Shown here piece by piece: positions 22,524 to 28,702 of a stretch of DNA of 30,806 nucleotides. The notes under the pieces were generated by a model, which was not told the origin of the DNA, did no database searches, and saw only the letters and a list, made by a program, of their open reading frames with translations. The DNA is from a virus: positions 1 through 30,806 of IMG/VR virus record IMGVR_UViG_3300030451_002151, one strand, 5' to 3'. The stretch's first letter is position 1. Every line of letters begins with the position of its first letter. The translations under genes and the position numbers were made by a program.

Positions 22524-23059
22524 TTGAATTACCGAACAAAAAATACAACACAATAGTTCTTGACCCACCTTGGGACATAACCATGTCTGGCAAAAACATT
22601 AGAAGAAAAAAACAAGCCACTAAGTTAGATTATCCGACTATGACACTTGATCAAATCAAGGCATTACCAATATCAGATGTAGCTAATTTAGGATGTCATG
22701 TATATACATGGACAACAAATAAAATGTTGCCTTATACATTTGATGTTTTAAAAACTTGGGGTGTGAATTATCATTTAACTCTTGTCTGGACAAAACACAA
22801 TGGAATGACACCTAACTTCGCTTACAAGTTTGCCACAGAATTTTGTTTACTTGGTTTTTATAAAAAACCAATGCAAAAATTCAAAAAATGCGGAAAGCTT
22901 AATTGGATAAACACAAATGCACCTAGAAAACATTCTACAAAACCACAAGAATTTTTTGATTTAGTAGAAGAAATGTCACCAAGTAATTATTTAGAAATGT
23001 TTGCAAGGAACAAAAGAACAGGCTGGGATGTCTGGGGTAATGAAGTAGATTGTGATTAG
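22520..23059 (+). CDS. MT-A70 family DNA N6-adenine methyltransferase
   Basis: A 179-residue methylase. The catalytic motif DPPW is at residues 15-18 (NTIVLDPPWD), followed by YPTMTLDQIKALPISDVANL, VYTWTTNKMLPYTFDVLKTW, and the S-adenosylmethionine-side motif near the end (SPSNYLEMFARNKRTGWDVW). Length and motif order are those of short phage MT-A70 enzymes, which methylate adenine in DNA and probably shield it from host restriction. It starts with an ATGA overlap and ends in an 8-nt overlap, so it is embedded in the operon. By eye it is more AT-rich than its neighbours, with A-runs (e.g. 22850-22900), suggesting separate acquisition between FecR and cyclase. Confidence 0.9.
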   Translation: MIELPNKKYNTIVLDPPWDITMSGKNIRRKKQATKLDYPTMTLDQIKALPISDVANLGCHVYTWTTNKMLPYTFDVLKTWGVNYHLTLVWTKHNGMTPNFAYKFATEFCLLGFYKKPMQKFKKCGKLNWINTNAPRKHSTKPQEFFDLVEEMSPSNYLEMFARNKRTGWDVWGNEVDCD

Positions 23060-24791
23060 AATAGGTTTGGCACTCATAACTTTGTTAGCTATACCACTAG
23101 CACTACAAGTCACACCTCTGGAGATTTTGAAGCTCAAAGTCTTTGATACTTTTGTGGAGAAACATAAACCAAGTGAATACTTTACCATCTTAAATATAAC
23201 TGACAGTGATGTTAGAGCAGAGGGTGGTTATCCCTTTCCTAGACAAAGATTGGCAGAAATCAACGATGAAATCATGGCAAAAGGCGCTCTGGGTGTCGGT
23301 TTCGTTATATCATTCATAGACAAAGATCGGTTTGGTGGTGACAGCTTGTTCCTCAATTCCATACAACAGCATAGTACAGTTGTTGCCACCTTCGAGACTG
23401 ACAATGGCTTGTATCCTAAACCTACAGGTACAGTCTTATTAGGCGAAGAAGCGACAGGCATACAGCTACAAGGCTATATGCCAAACATACCTATGATAGC
23501 TAACGTGGCACTTGAGGGTATGGTTTCAGCCCCAGTTGATGCCGATAATCTAGTCAGACGATTACCTTTGCTACTGCAAACACCTGATGGCTGGATTCCT
23601 AGTTTTGGTACTCAGGTACTTAAAAGTCTAGTCGGTGCTGATACCTTCATTATCAAAACAAATACCGCAGGTATAGAAGAAATCAGGGTCAGAGGCTTAC
23701 CACAAACCAAGGTGGATAGTTTAGGGCGACAGTGGATTAGTTGGGTTGACACACCCCAAACCACATTGCAAGAGATGGCTGTCAAAGATAAGTTTGTGTT
23801 TGTCGGTGTGACAGCAAAAGGGGTCATGCCCCAACTAGCTACAAGTGTTGGTTTGTTAGAACCCCATAAGATACAAGCAGCACTAGCTGAATCTATGCTA
23901 ATACCAAACAGCCCTTACATACCTTATTGGCATTTAGTGGCTGAATTGTCTGCTTTGCTCATTTTGTGTCTCCTTATTTGGCTTGTAAGCTCTTTTCTTG
24001 GACTTACTTGGTCTATTACCCTTGGTTCTGTAATCTTTTGCTCTACAGCTTTATATGGCTACTACACCATTAGAGCAGGTCTTTTGCTGGATTTAAGCTA
24101 CACTTTGATAGCAGAATTCGTGACAGCAAGTGTCGCTTACTATCTTAACTTTCGTAAACAATATAAATTACGTCAACAAATCAAGAAACAGTTCGAGCAT
24201 TACCTTGACCCACAACAAGTCAAACGTCTGCAAGACAATCCTAGTTTACTAAAGCTCGGTGGCGAGAAGCGTTACTGCACATTCTTATTTACAGATGTCA
24301 GAGGCTTCACTGTCCTGTCAGAAACCAAGCCACCAGAAGAAGTCACAGCCATTATGAACAAAGCATTAACCATACAAGCCAAGGCTGTGCAAGAGCATGG
24401 TGGTATGGTTGATAAATATATAGGTGATGCGATGATGGCTATCTTTAATGCGCCCATAGATCTAGACAAGCATGAAGAGGCAGCTATCAAAGCTGCTCTA
24501 CAAATAAAACACGAAATGCAAGAAGCACAGTTAGGTATTGATATTGGTATAGGGATAAATGCAGGAGAAGCTGTGTTAGGTAATATGGGGTCTGATTCAC
24601 GATTCGACTATACTGCCATAGGTGATGCCGTAAATACAGCAGCACGATTAGAAAGTGCTACTAAAGAAGTTGGAGTAGATTTATTAATTGGTGAAAGTAC
24701 CGCACAAGCAGTTGATTATGAGTTACAATCATTGAAGCCGATCAAAGTGAAAGGCAAAGCAAAACCGCTTAAAATATATACTTATGGTTGA
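23052..24791 (+). CDS. CHASE2-domain class III adenylate cyclase
   Basis: A 579-residue membrane sensor enzyme making cAMP from ATP. It has one N-terminal membrane segment (about 4-20), a periplasmic CHASE2 sensor domain (about 25-290; DTFVEKHKPSEYFTILNITD, SFGTQVLKSLVG, KFVFVGVTAKGVMP), three membrane segments (about 294-318, 320-341, 346-368), a helical linker and a cyclase domain (about 395-579). Catalytic residues are intact: metal aspartates D415 (FTDVRGFT) and D459 (KYIGDAMM), K455 and T521 for adenine choice, and N528/R532 in GDAVNTAARLE. The GTG start at 23052 gives an 8-nt overlap with the methylase, a junction repeated elsewhere in this genome. Substrate choice as ATP rather than GTP is inferred from the K/T pair. 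Confidence 0.9.
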   Translation: MIRIGLALITLLAIPLALQVTPLEILKLKVFDTFVEKHKPSEYFTILNITDSDVRAEGGYPFPRQRLAEINDEIMAKGALGVGFVISFIDKDRFGGDSLFLNSIQQHSTVVATFETDNGLYPKPTGTVLLGEEATGIQLQGYMPNIPMIANVALEGMVSAPVDADNLVRRLPLLLQTPDGWIPSFGTQVLKSLVGADTFIIKTNTAGIEEIRVRGLPQTKVDSLGRQWISWVDTPQTTLQEMAVKDKFVFVGVTAKGVMPQLATSVGLLEPHKIQAALAESMLIPNSPYIPYWHLVAELSALLILCLLIWLVSSFLGLTWSITLGSVIFCSTALYGYYTIRAGLLLDLSYTLIAEFVTASVAYYLNFRKQYKLRQQIKKQFEHYLDPQQVKRLQDNPSLLKLGGEKRYCTFLFTDVRGFTVLSETKPPEEVTAIMNKALTIQAKAVQEHGGMVDKYIGDAMMAIFNAPIDLDKHEEAAIKAALQIKHEMQEAQLGIDIGIGINAGEAVLGNMGSDSRFDYTAIGDAVNTAARLESATKEVGVDLLIGESTAQAVDYELQSLKPIKVKGKAKPLKIYTYG

Positions 24792-25149
24792 AGCATTTAT
24801 ATATAACTGCAAATTAGATCGAGTAGTCGATGGTGATACTATTGACGTACATATTGATTTAGGCTTTGGGGTCTGGCTCTACAAACAAAGAGTACGACTG
24901 CATGGCATAGACACACCAGAATCCAGAACCAGAAACAAGGCAGAAAAAGCTTTAGGTTTGTTAGCTAAATCCAGACTTGGTGAGTTGTGCGGTGAAGAGT
25001 TGCTGGTCAAGAGTTTAGGTAAAGGCAAGTATGGCAGAATCTTAGGCATACCTTACACCAAAGACGGAGAAGATATCTGCCAAAAATTAATAGAAGAAGG
25101 TCACGCTGTCGAATACTTTGGTGGCACAAAAAAGAAAGTCTGGGGTTAA
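24784..25149 (+). CDS. Thermonuclease-like nuclease (SNase family)
   Basis: A 121-residue nuclease with the staphylococcal nuclease active site in place: D16-G-D18, R38, D43, E46 (spacing R+5 = D, R+8 = E) and R85 in KYGRILG. It lacks a signal peptide, so it should act in the cytoplasm, possibly degrading host DNA or processing nucleic acid during replication. It starts in an 8-nt overlap with the cyclase and so belongs to the same transcript. Slightly short of the usual 135-150 residues; the C-terminal helix after EEGHAVEYFGG is cut down. Confidence 0.9.
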   Translation: MVEAFIYNCKLDRVVDGDTIDVHIDLGFGVWLYKQRVRLHGIDTPESRTRNKAEKALGLLAKSRLGELCGEELLVKSLGKGKYGRILGIPYTKDGEDICQKLIEEGHAVEYFGGTKKKVWG

Positions 25150-25186
25150 GATCAAGATAAAAATAAAACCGAGATATGGGGGTAAG

Positions 25187-25630
25187 ATGAAAATATCAGA
25201 AGAGGGCAAAGCCCTGATTAAAAAGTTTGAAGGTTGTGAGTTAGAAGCTTATCAATGTCCAGCAGGGGTCTGGACAATAGGTTATGGACACACTAAGGGC
25301 GTACAGCAGGGTGATGTTTGGTCACAAGCTAACGCTGACGAAATGTTAGATATAGAATTAGAAGAGTATGAGGGTTACATCAATGAGCTGGTTGATGTGC
25401 AGTTAGAACAGCATCAATTTGATGCTTTGGTGGCTTGGGTCTATAACTTGGGTGCAGGTAACTTAATTAGCTCAACCTTGTTGATAAAACTTAATGCAGG
25501 TGAATACGCTGACGTACCGCATGAAATCCAACGCTGGAACAAAGCAGGTGGCGAAGTGCTAGAGGGTTTAGTCAGACGTAGAAAAGCTGAGGCTTTGCTG
25601 TTTGAGGGCAAAGACTGGTCAGAGGTCTAG
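25187..25630 (+). CDS. Endolysin, GH24 lysozyme (E-x8-C-x5-T type)
   Basis: A 147-residue muramidase that cuts peptidoglycan at lysis. Catalytic triad positions are E15, C24 and T30 in KFEGCELEAYQCPAGVWTIG, the E-x8-C-x5-T form common in P21/P22-related endolysins; then YGHTKG and AWVYNLGAGNL. There is no signal-anchor sequence, so it should need a holin to cross the inner membrane. Start 25187 is chosen for the GGGGGT stretch 4 bases upstream and the conserved N-terminus; an upstream ATG at 25118 would add a Lys-rich non-family extension. Its stop overlaps the stop of the opposite-strand methylase (CTAG, 25627-25630). Confidence 0.93.
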   Translation: MKISEEGKALIKKFEGCELEAYQCPAGVWTIGYGHTKGVQQGDVWSQANADEMLDIELEEYEGYINELVDVQLEQHQFDALVAWVYNLGAGNLISSTLLIKLNAGEYADVPHEIQRWNKAGGEVLEGLVRRRKAEALLFEGKDWSEV

Positions 25631-26037
25631 CCAAAAATCACCAACATAGAATCGTGCATACCTGATTGATTATCAACAAACTCGCCTTTGGTGTTGACAC
25701 CCTGGAATCTAATCCTTCTTCGTATAAATCTAATCTCTGTGGCGTTTGGTTGTATGAAGTCATGGAATAAAGCTGTTGAGGTTGACACTGGTAAGAGGCA
25801 GACAGACAGTTTGCCTTTTTTGGCTTCAAGTATAGCTTTTTTGACAAAGGCTTCTTTGAGGTGTTGGGTGTAAGGAGGGTTGACAAAGTTTCTTGACCCC
25901 CATTCAATCGTCAAACCATCAAAGTCAGCGTGTAGAGGACAAGGATCGAAATCAAACTCAAACTCTTTGTCTAATTCAGCGTAGAAGTCTTTAGGTGTAG
26001 CCCAATGGTCGCTGTGGTCTAAGTTACGACCCTTCAT
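25627..26037 (-). CDS. Phage Dam-type DNA N6-adenine methyltransferase
   Basis: A 136-residue enzyme of the phage Dam family. Features are HSDHWATPKDFYAELDKEFE at the start, DPCPLHADFDGL, and the catalytic NPPY at residues 53-56 (NFVNPPYTQ), with a conserved ending SGMHDSMLVIFG. It would methylate adenine in phage DNA, probably against host restriction. It is the last gene of the leftward operon, converging on the endolysin with overlapping stop codons and no room for a terminator between them. It starts 14 nt inside the nuclease gene. With the MT-A70 gene it gives the phage two unrelated adenine methylases. Confidence 0.9.
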   Translation of the reverse strand: MKGRNLDHSDHWATPKDFYAELDKEFEFDFDPCPLHADFDGLTIEWGSRNFVNPPYTQHLKEAFVKKAILEAKKGKLSVCLLPVSTSTALFHDFIQPNATEIRFIRRRIRFQGVNTKGEFVDNQSGMHDSMLVIFG

Positions 26038-26545
26038 AGTCGAAACCGAATGATAACTGCGGATTTGATTTTTTGCTTGTATTTATATCTTCAGTAGAAA
26101 AAATTTTAAGATTTTTTTGCCATGACCATTTAGCTTGTATGATAAATTGGCTTCTCGATAATGTTATACGTTCCTGTGCTATGTCACTATGCACAAGAAG
26201 GGCAGCGTATTCTGGCTCATCTATCAAATCGTTTGCGACCAATACAAAATATTCTATTTCAGCAGTATCGTAAAACTGCTTACTTACTACATTTTTATCA
26301 TTTGCTCTTATGCTAAGGGAACACCTTCGTAAATCGAAAACGTAAGCTTTATTTCCACTTCGGTCTTTTGTCCTGTAGCTTGAACTTTTAACTTGGACAC
26401 CATAATACTGGCTCAACAAAGGGTGTCTAATTAAGAAATCTACGGCGTGGCTTTCTGGTGCTTCAAATATTTCGAATCCCTTTGCCCCAAAAAGCGCTTT
26501 GGCGTAATTTTCACAGGCGTGAGCTAATTGATAATTGCTACTCAC
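26024..26545 (-). CDS. PD-(D/E)XK-like nuclease
   Basis: A 173-residue protein from the GTG at 26545, which overlaps the exonuclease stop by 8 nt (GTGAGTAG); an ATG at 26593 would add 16 residues. Core motifs fit the PD-(D/E)XK fold with a Gln variant: a helix LAHACENYAKALFGAKGFEI, then an Asp in SHAVDFLI and YYGVQVKSSSYR (D...Q-x-K). Related intron-associated and restriction-type endonucleases use this D-QxK pattern. It lies between YqaJ exonuclease and Dam, so it may resolve or cut recombination intermediates or act on unmethylated DNA. The family is inferred from the motif; the substrate is unknown. Confidence 0.65.
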   Translation of the reverse strand: MSSNYQLAHACENYAKALFGAKGFEIFEAPESHAVDFLIRHPLLSQYYGVQVKSSSYRTKDRSGNKAYVFDLRRCSLSIRANDKNVVSKQFYDTAEIEYFVLVANDLIDEPEYAALLVHSDIAQERITLSRSQFIIQAKWSWQKNLKIFSTEDINTSKKSNPQLSFGFDYEGS

Positions 26546-27497
26546 TATCTTTCTTTTTGATAGTAGCTGTCTTACGTCTAACAGTGTAGCCATCTTTAGC
26601 AGGTACGACTTTCTCAGGTTGGGGTTTGTAAGTCGTTGTACCCCAAGTGACTTTGTATTTGTAGTTATGACCGATTTCAGCATCGCCCATCTTGCTTTGT
26701 ATGTAGATTTGTGATTTCTCTACTTCTTCATTCAGCAGCTTAATCTTTTCTTTATTATCCATAATTCTATCTAAATGGAAGCCACATTCATCGTCACTTA
26801 GATCTACTTCTTCTTGTTTACTAACAGGGTGCATAATCTGAAGATCAGGCAAGACTTGGGGTGCATACCAGTCTTGTTCTTTGATACGTCTTTCAAAGTC
26901 AGTTATGATGTCTTTGAGTTCTTTTTCAAAGGCGAAGTCTCTGCGCAACAGGAACATCTTAAAATCGTTGGTATTATGCAGGGTTGACACAAGCCCCCAC
27001 GAATACCCACATATTGCGCAGAGCGCCTTCGTTTGTAGTACACCACGCCATAAAGGTGGTTTGCCATCTGGTTCTGGTAGTTGTCTGGTTGTTTTGATTT
27101 CGATAATGCCTTTACCATCGAGCAAAATGTCTTGGTCATCTTCAGTATATATAAGTTCATTGTCTGGTTTGATGATGAGATTTTTAGCGTAAGCAGTACC
27201 ATCAATAGAACCTTCGAGGGGAAAATCTAAGTGCTGTACCGCTTGGTTAATGCTAACTTCTACGTTAGTCAAACCTAACTTCTCAGCAGAAAGCTCTATC
27301 AATGGTTTCTCTAATATGTTGCCAATCTCTATCGGCATATTGTTTTTGTCTGATCTGACATCGACACCTGATCTGGCATCTATCCTAGACTTCAAGTATT
27401 CATTCTTGGTTTCGTAGGGTGACACACCAAACAGCACTGGTATGCCTGAACAGGAAGCGTGTTTGTCGCTGGATAACTTACCGAGTGCTTTGTCCAT
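26538..27497 (-). CDS. YqaJ/lambda-type recombination exonuclease
   Basis: A 319-residue 5'-3' exonuclease for single-strand annealing recombination. The active site is visible: E57 (EIGNILEKPLIE), D99 (EGSIDG) and E133-I-K135 (GIIEIKTTR), the D...E-x-K of the YqaJ/lambda exo fold. SCSGIPVLFGVSPYETKNEY near the start is the usual YqaJ lead-in, and the C-terminal 100 residues are helical and charged (FERRIKEQ, KEKIKLLNEEVEKS). It starts 20 nt inside the small regulator gene and is followed by an 8-nt overlap. A separate annealing protein is not recognisable; the SSB-like protein at 28154 could serve. Confidence 0.9.
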   Translation of the reverse strand: MDKALGKLSSDKHASCSGIPVLFGVSPYETKNEYLKSRIDARSGVDVRSDKNNMPIEIGNILEKPLIELSAEKLGLTNVEVSINQAVQHLDFPLEGSIDGTAYAKNLIIKPDNELIYTEDDQDILLDGKGIIEIKTTRQLPEPDGKPPLWRGVLQTKALCAICGYSWGLVSTLHNTNDFKMFLLRRDFAFEKELKDIITDFERRIKEQDWYAPQVLPDLQIMHPVSKQEEVDLSDDECGFHLDRIMDNKEKIKLLNEEVEKSQIYIQSKMGDAEIGHNYKYKVTWGTTTYKPQPEKVVPAKDGYTVRRKTATIKKKDSE

Positions 27498-27627
27498 CTT
27501 GTTTTGCTAGGTACTGGTTAATAATCTGATCCGCTATGCCTTTCATCTTCAAGTTATTTTTCAGGCAATACGACTTTAGTTTTTTGTGTGTCTTGTCCGT
27601 GATCATTAAGGTTTTTAATTTAATCAT
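27478..27627 (-). CDS. Small ribbon-helix-helix-like protein, candidate regulator
   Basis: A 49-residue product: MIKLKTLMITDKTHKKLKSY followed by CLKNNLKMKGIADQIINQYL. The pattern (short beta strand 'LKTLMIT', helix 'DKTHKKLKSYCLKNN', turn, helix 'MKGIADQIINQYL') is that of Arc/CopG-type ribbon-helix-helix repressors. It is the first gene of the leftward operon, overlapping the exonuclease start by 20 nt, and directly faces the palindrome at 27661-27682. That position fits an autoregulator controlling the divergent early promoters. The fold is inferred from pattern only. Confidence 0.65.
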   Translation of the reverse strand: MIKLKTLMITDKTHKKLKSYCLKNNLKMKGIADQIINQYLAKQDGQSTR

Positions 27628-27728
27628 GTTAGTAGTATAAGGGCATAAATAAAAAAAGATATACTTTTTTATAATAAAGTATTGTTTTTTGTTGTTTAGT
27701 GTGTAAGCTTGTAAATGTAGGAGATTAT
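27628..27728. promoter_or_regulatory. Divergent early control region
   Basis: About 100 bases, very AT-rich, between the leftward regulator and the rightward early genes. It holds a rightward -10 match TATAAT at 27670-27675 without a good -35, a possible leftward -10 (TATACT, complement of 27634-27639) very close to the regulator ATG, and the palindrome listed separately. It ends in a clear rightward ribosome site, TAGGAG at 27718-27723, five bases before the ATG at 27729. It is the only divergent gene boundary in the window. Confidence 0.6.
27661..27682. promoter_or_regulatory. Candidate operator palindrome
   Basis: ATACTTT (27661-27667) and AAAGTAT (27676-27682) form a perfect 7-bp inverted repeat with an 8-bp spacer that contains the -10 match TATAAT. 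A dimer bound here would block the rightward promoter. The adjacent small ribbon-helix-helix-like protein is the natural candidate. AT-richness raises the chance of coincidence. Confidence 0.45.
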
Positions 27729-27902
27729 ATGATAGATCAAAAAATCGACAGACTAATACGTTTATCAGATAAATGTTTTGCCAAAGGGCAAACAGAGAGA
27801 GGAGATAAGCTTTGGGCAGAGGCTATGCGCTTGGTAATGCAAAGAGATGGTTGCAGACACCATGAGGCGTTTAATCACATAGTGGGGTACAAATATGACT
27901 AA
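27729..27902 (+). CDS. Small early protein of unknown function
   Basis: A 57-residue protein (MIDQKIDRLIRLSDKCFAKG, then ERGDKLWAEAMRLVMQRDG). It is helical with His/Cys near the end (GCRHHEAFNHIVG). A strong TAGGAG ribosome site fixes the ATG; a GTG at 27699 is less likely. It is the first gene of the rightward early operon and overlaps the next gene by 8 nt (ATGACTAA). Unrecognised; first-expressed phage proteins often act on host functions, but nothing in the sequence shows how. Confidence 0.7.
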   Translation: MIDQKIDRLIRLSDKCFAKGQTERGDKLWAEAMRLVMQRDGCRHHEAFNHIVGYKYD

Positions 27903-27984
27903 GCAAGATCTTTACGATGTCATAGGTGGCATATTCTTAGTCGTAATGTGGTCATTAATTATTATTATGATGTTCGGCTTATGA
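27895..27984 (+). CDS. 29-residue membrane microprotein
   Basis: A tiny protein, MTKQDLYDVIGGIFLVVMWS then LIIIMMFGL, made of a short charged head and a single membrane helix. Support for translation is positional: its ATG overlaps the previous stop by 8 nt and its stop overlaps the next start as ATGA, both junction types used repeatedly in this genome. Role unknown; a superinfection-exclusion or envelope-stress function would be guesswork. Confidence 0.55.
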   Translation: MTKQDLYDVIGGIFLVVMWSLIIIMMFGL

Positions 27985-28151
27985 AAAAACAAAACATCAA
28001 AGAAGAGTTTCTAAGTTATGCCAGAAACAAAATGATCTGGTGTAACTATGAACGCTATCAATATGGGCAAGAGGAATTTGCTGATGTTGAAAGCTTTATC
28101 AAACATTATCCACATATTTTGGATGATTGGCTAAATGAGAAGAAGGAGTAA
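27981..28151 (+). CDS. Small early protein of unknown function
   Basis: A 56-residue protein (MKKQNIKEEFLSYARNKMIW, ending DDWLNEKKE), predicted helical and acidic with several aromatics (CNYERYQYGQEEF). The ATG at 27981 overlaps the previous stop as ATGA. It is followed two bases later by the SSB-like gene, whose AAGGAG ribosome site overlaps its end. Unrecognised. Confidence 0.65.
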   Translation: MKKQNIKEEFLSYARNKMIWCNYERYQYGQEEFADVESFIKHYPHILDDWLNEKKE

Positions 28152-28153
28152 TT

Positions 28154-28702
28154 ATGTCTTTTTTAGAATTAGACGATAAGGAAGGTCTAGGTATGTATAT
28201 CAAACATGACTTCAGACTAGGTAAATTCGTAATAAATAACGCTGAAGGTGTTGAGCCTTTGGACTTTGAGTATATGTTGATTGATACAGATTTTCAGACT
28301 GGCTATGGTAAATACGATGGTCAGTATCAGTTTGTCTGGGATCAGCAGGTCGGTGTCAAACCTGATAACGCTAAAGATTTAGTAGCACAGGATTACAAGA
28401 GAGCTTTCTCAGCCAGAGTTTTCATAAAAGATAAAGGTGTATATCTTTGGCAAAGGTTTGGTTTGTTAGAGGGGCAAACTTTTGATGAAGCTATGTCGGC
28501 TGCTTGGAAGCATAAAGAAGAGGGTAAAGTGCCTTGTTTTAAGTATGCTGGGTCAGAAAAGATTACCTTTTCAGGCGGTGCTAGTGGCTTTAAAGGTAAG
28601 CTTGAATACGTTAAGTGGGTCGATAGACCAGCCGATTTTGACGAGCCAGAAGAGATGCAAAATAAGCCATCAGACGATTTAGAAGATGGCATACCATTCT
28701 AA
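28154..28702 (+). CDS. Single-stranded DNA-binding-like protein
   Basis: A 182-residue protein with a perfect AAGGAG ribosome site. The body is beta-rich with many aromatics (DFQTGYGKYDGQYQFVWDQQ; GVYLWQRFGLLEGQ), consistent with an OB fold. The last residues form an acidic tail ending DDLEDGIPF, very close to the DDDIPF tip by which bacterial SSB proteins recruit partners. It overlaps the helicase start by 17 nt. The call rests on the tail, composition and placement beside a helicase. It may also be the annealing partner of the YqaJ exonuclease. I do not recognise the exact family of the body. Confidence 0.65.
   Translation: MSFLELDDKEGLGMYIKHDFRLGKFVINNAEGVEPLDFEYMLIDTDFQTGYGKYDGQYQFVWDQQVGVKPDNAKDLVAQDYKRAFSARVFIKDKGVYLWQRFGLLEGQTFDEAMSAAWKHKEEGKVPCFKYAGSEKITFSGGASGFKGKLEYVKWVDRPADFDEPEEMQNKPSDDLEDGIPF

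Noticed and set aside
25638-25907. Second minus-strand frame and a plus-strand frame across the Dam gene.
   Set aside because: Both are shadows of the Dam coding frame, which has the NPPY motif and coupled ends.
26546-26683. Longer N-terminus for the PD-(D/E)XK-like protein.
   Set aside because: It would overlap the exonuclease gene by up to 146 nt; the GTG at 26545 gives the 8-nt overlap used at other junctions.
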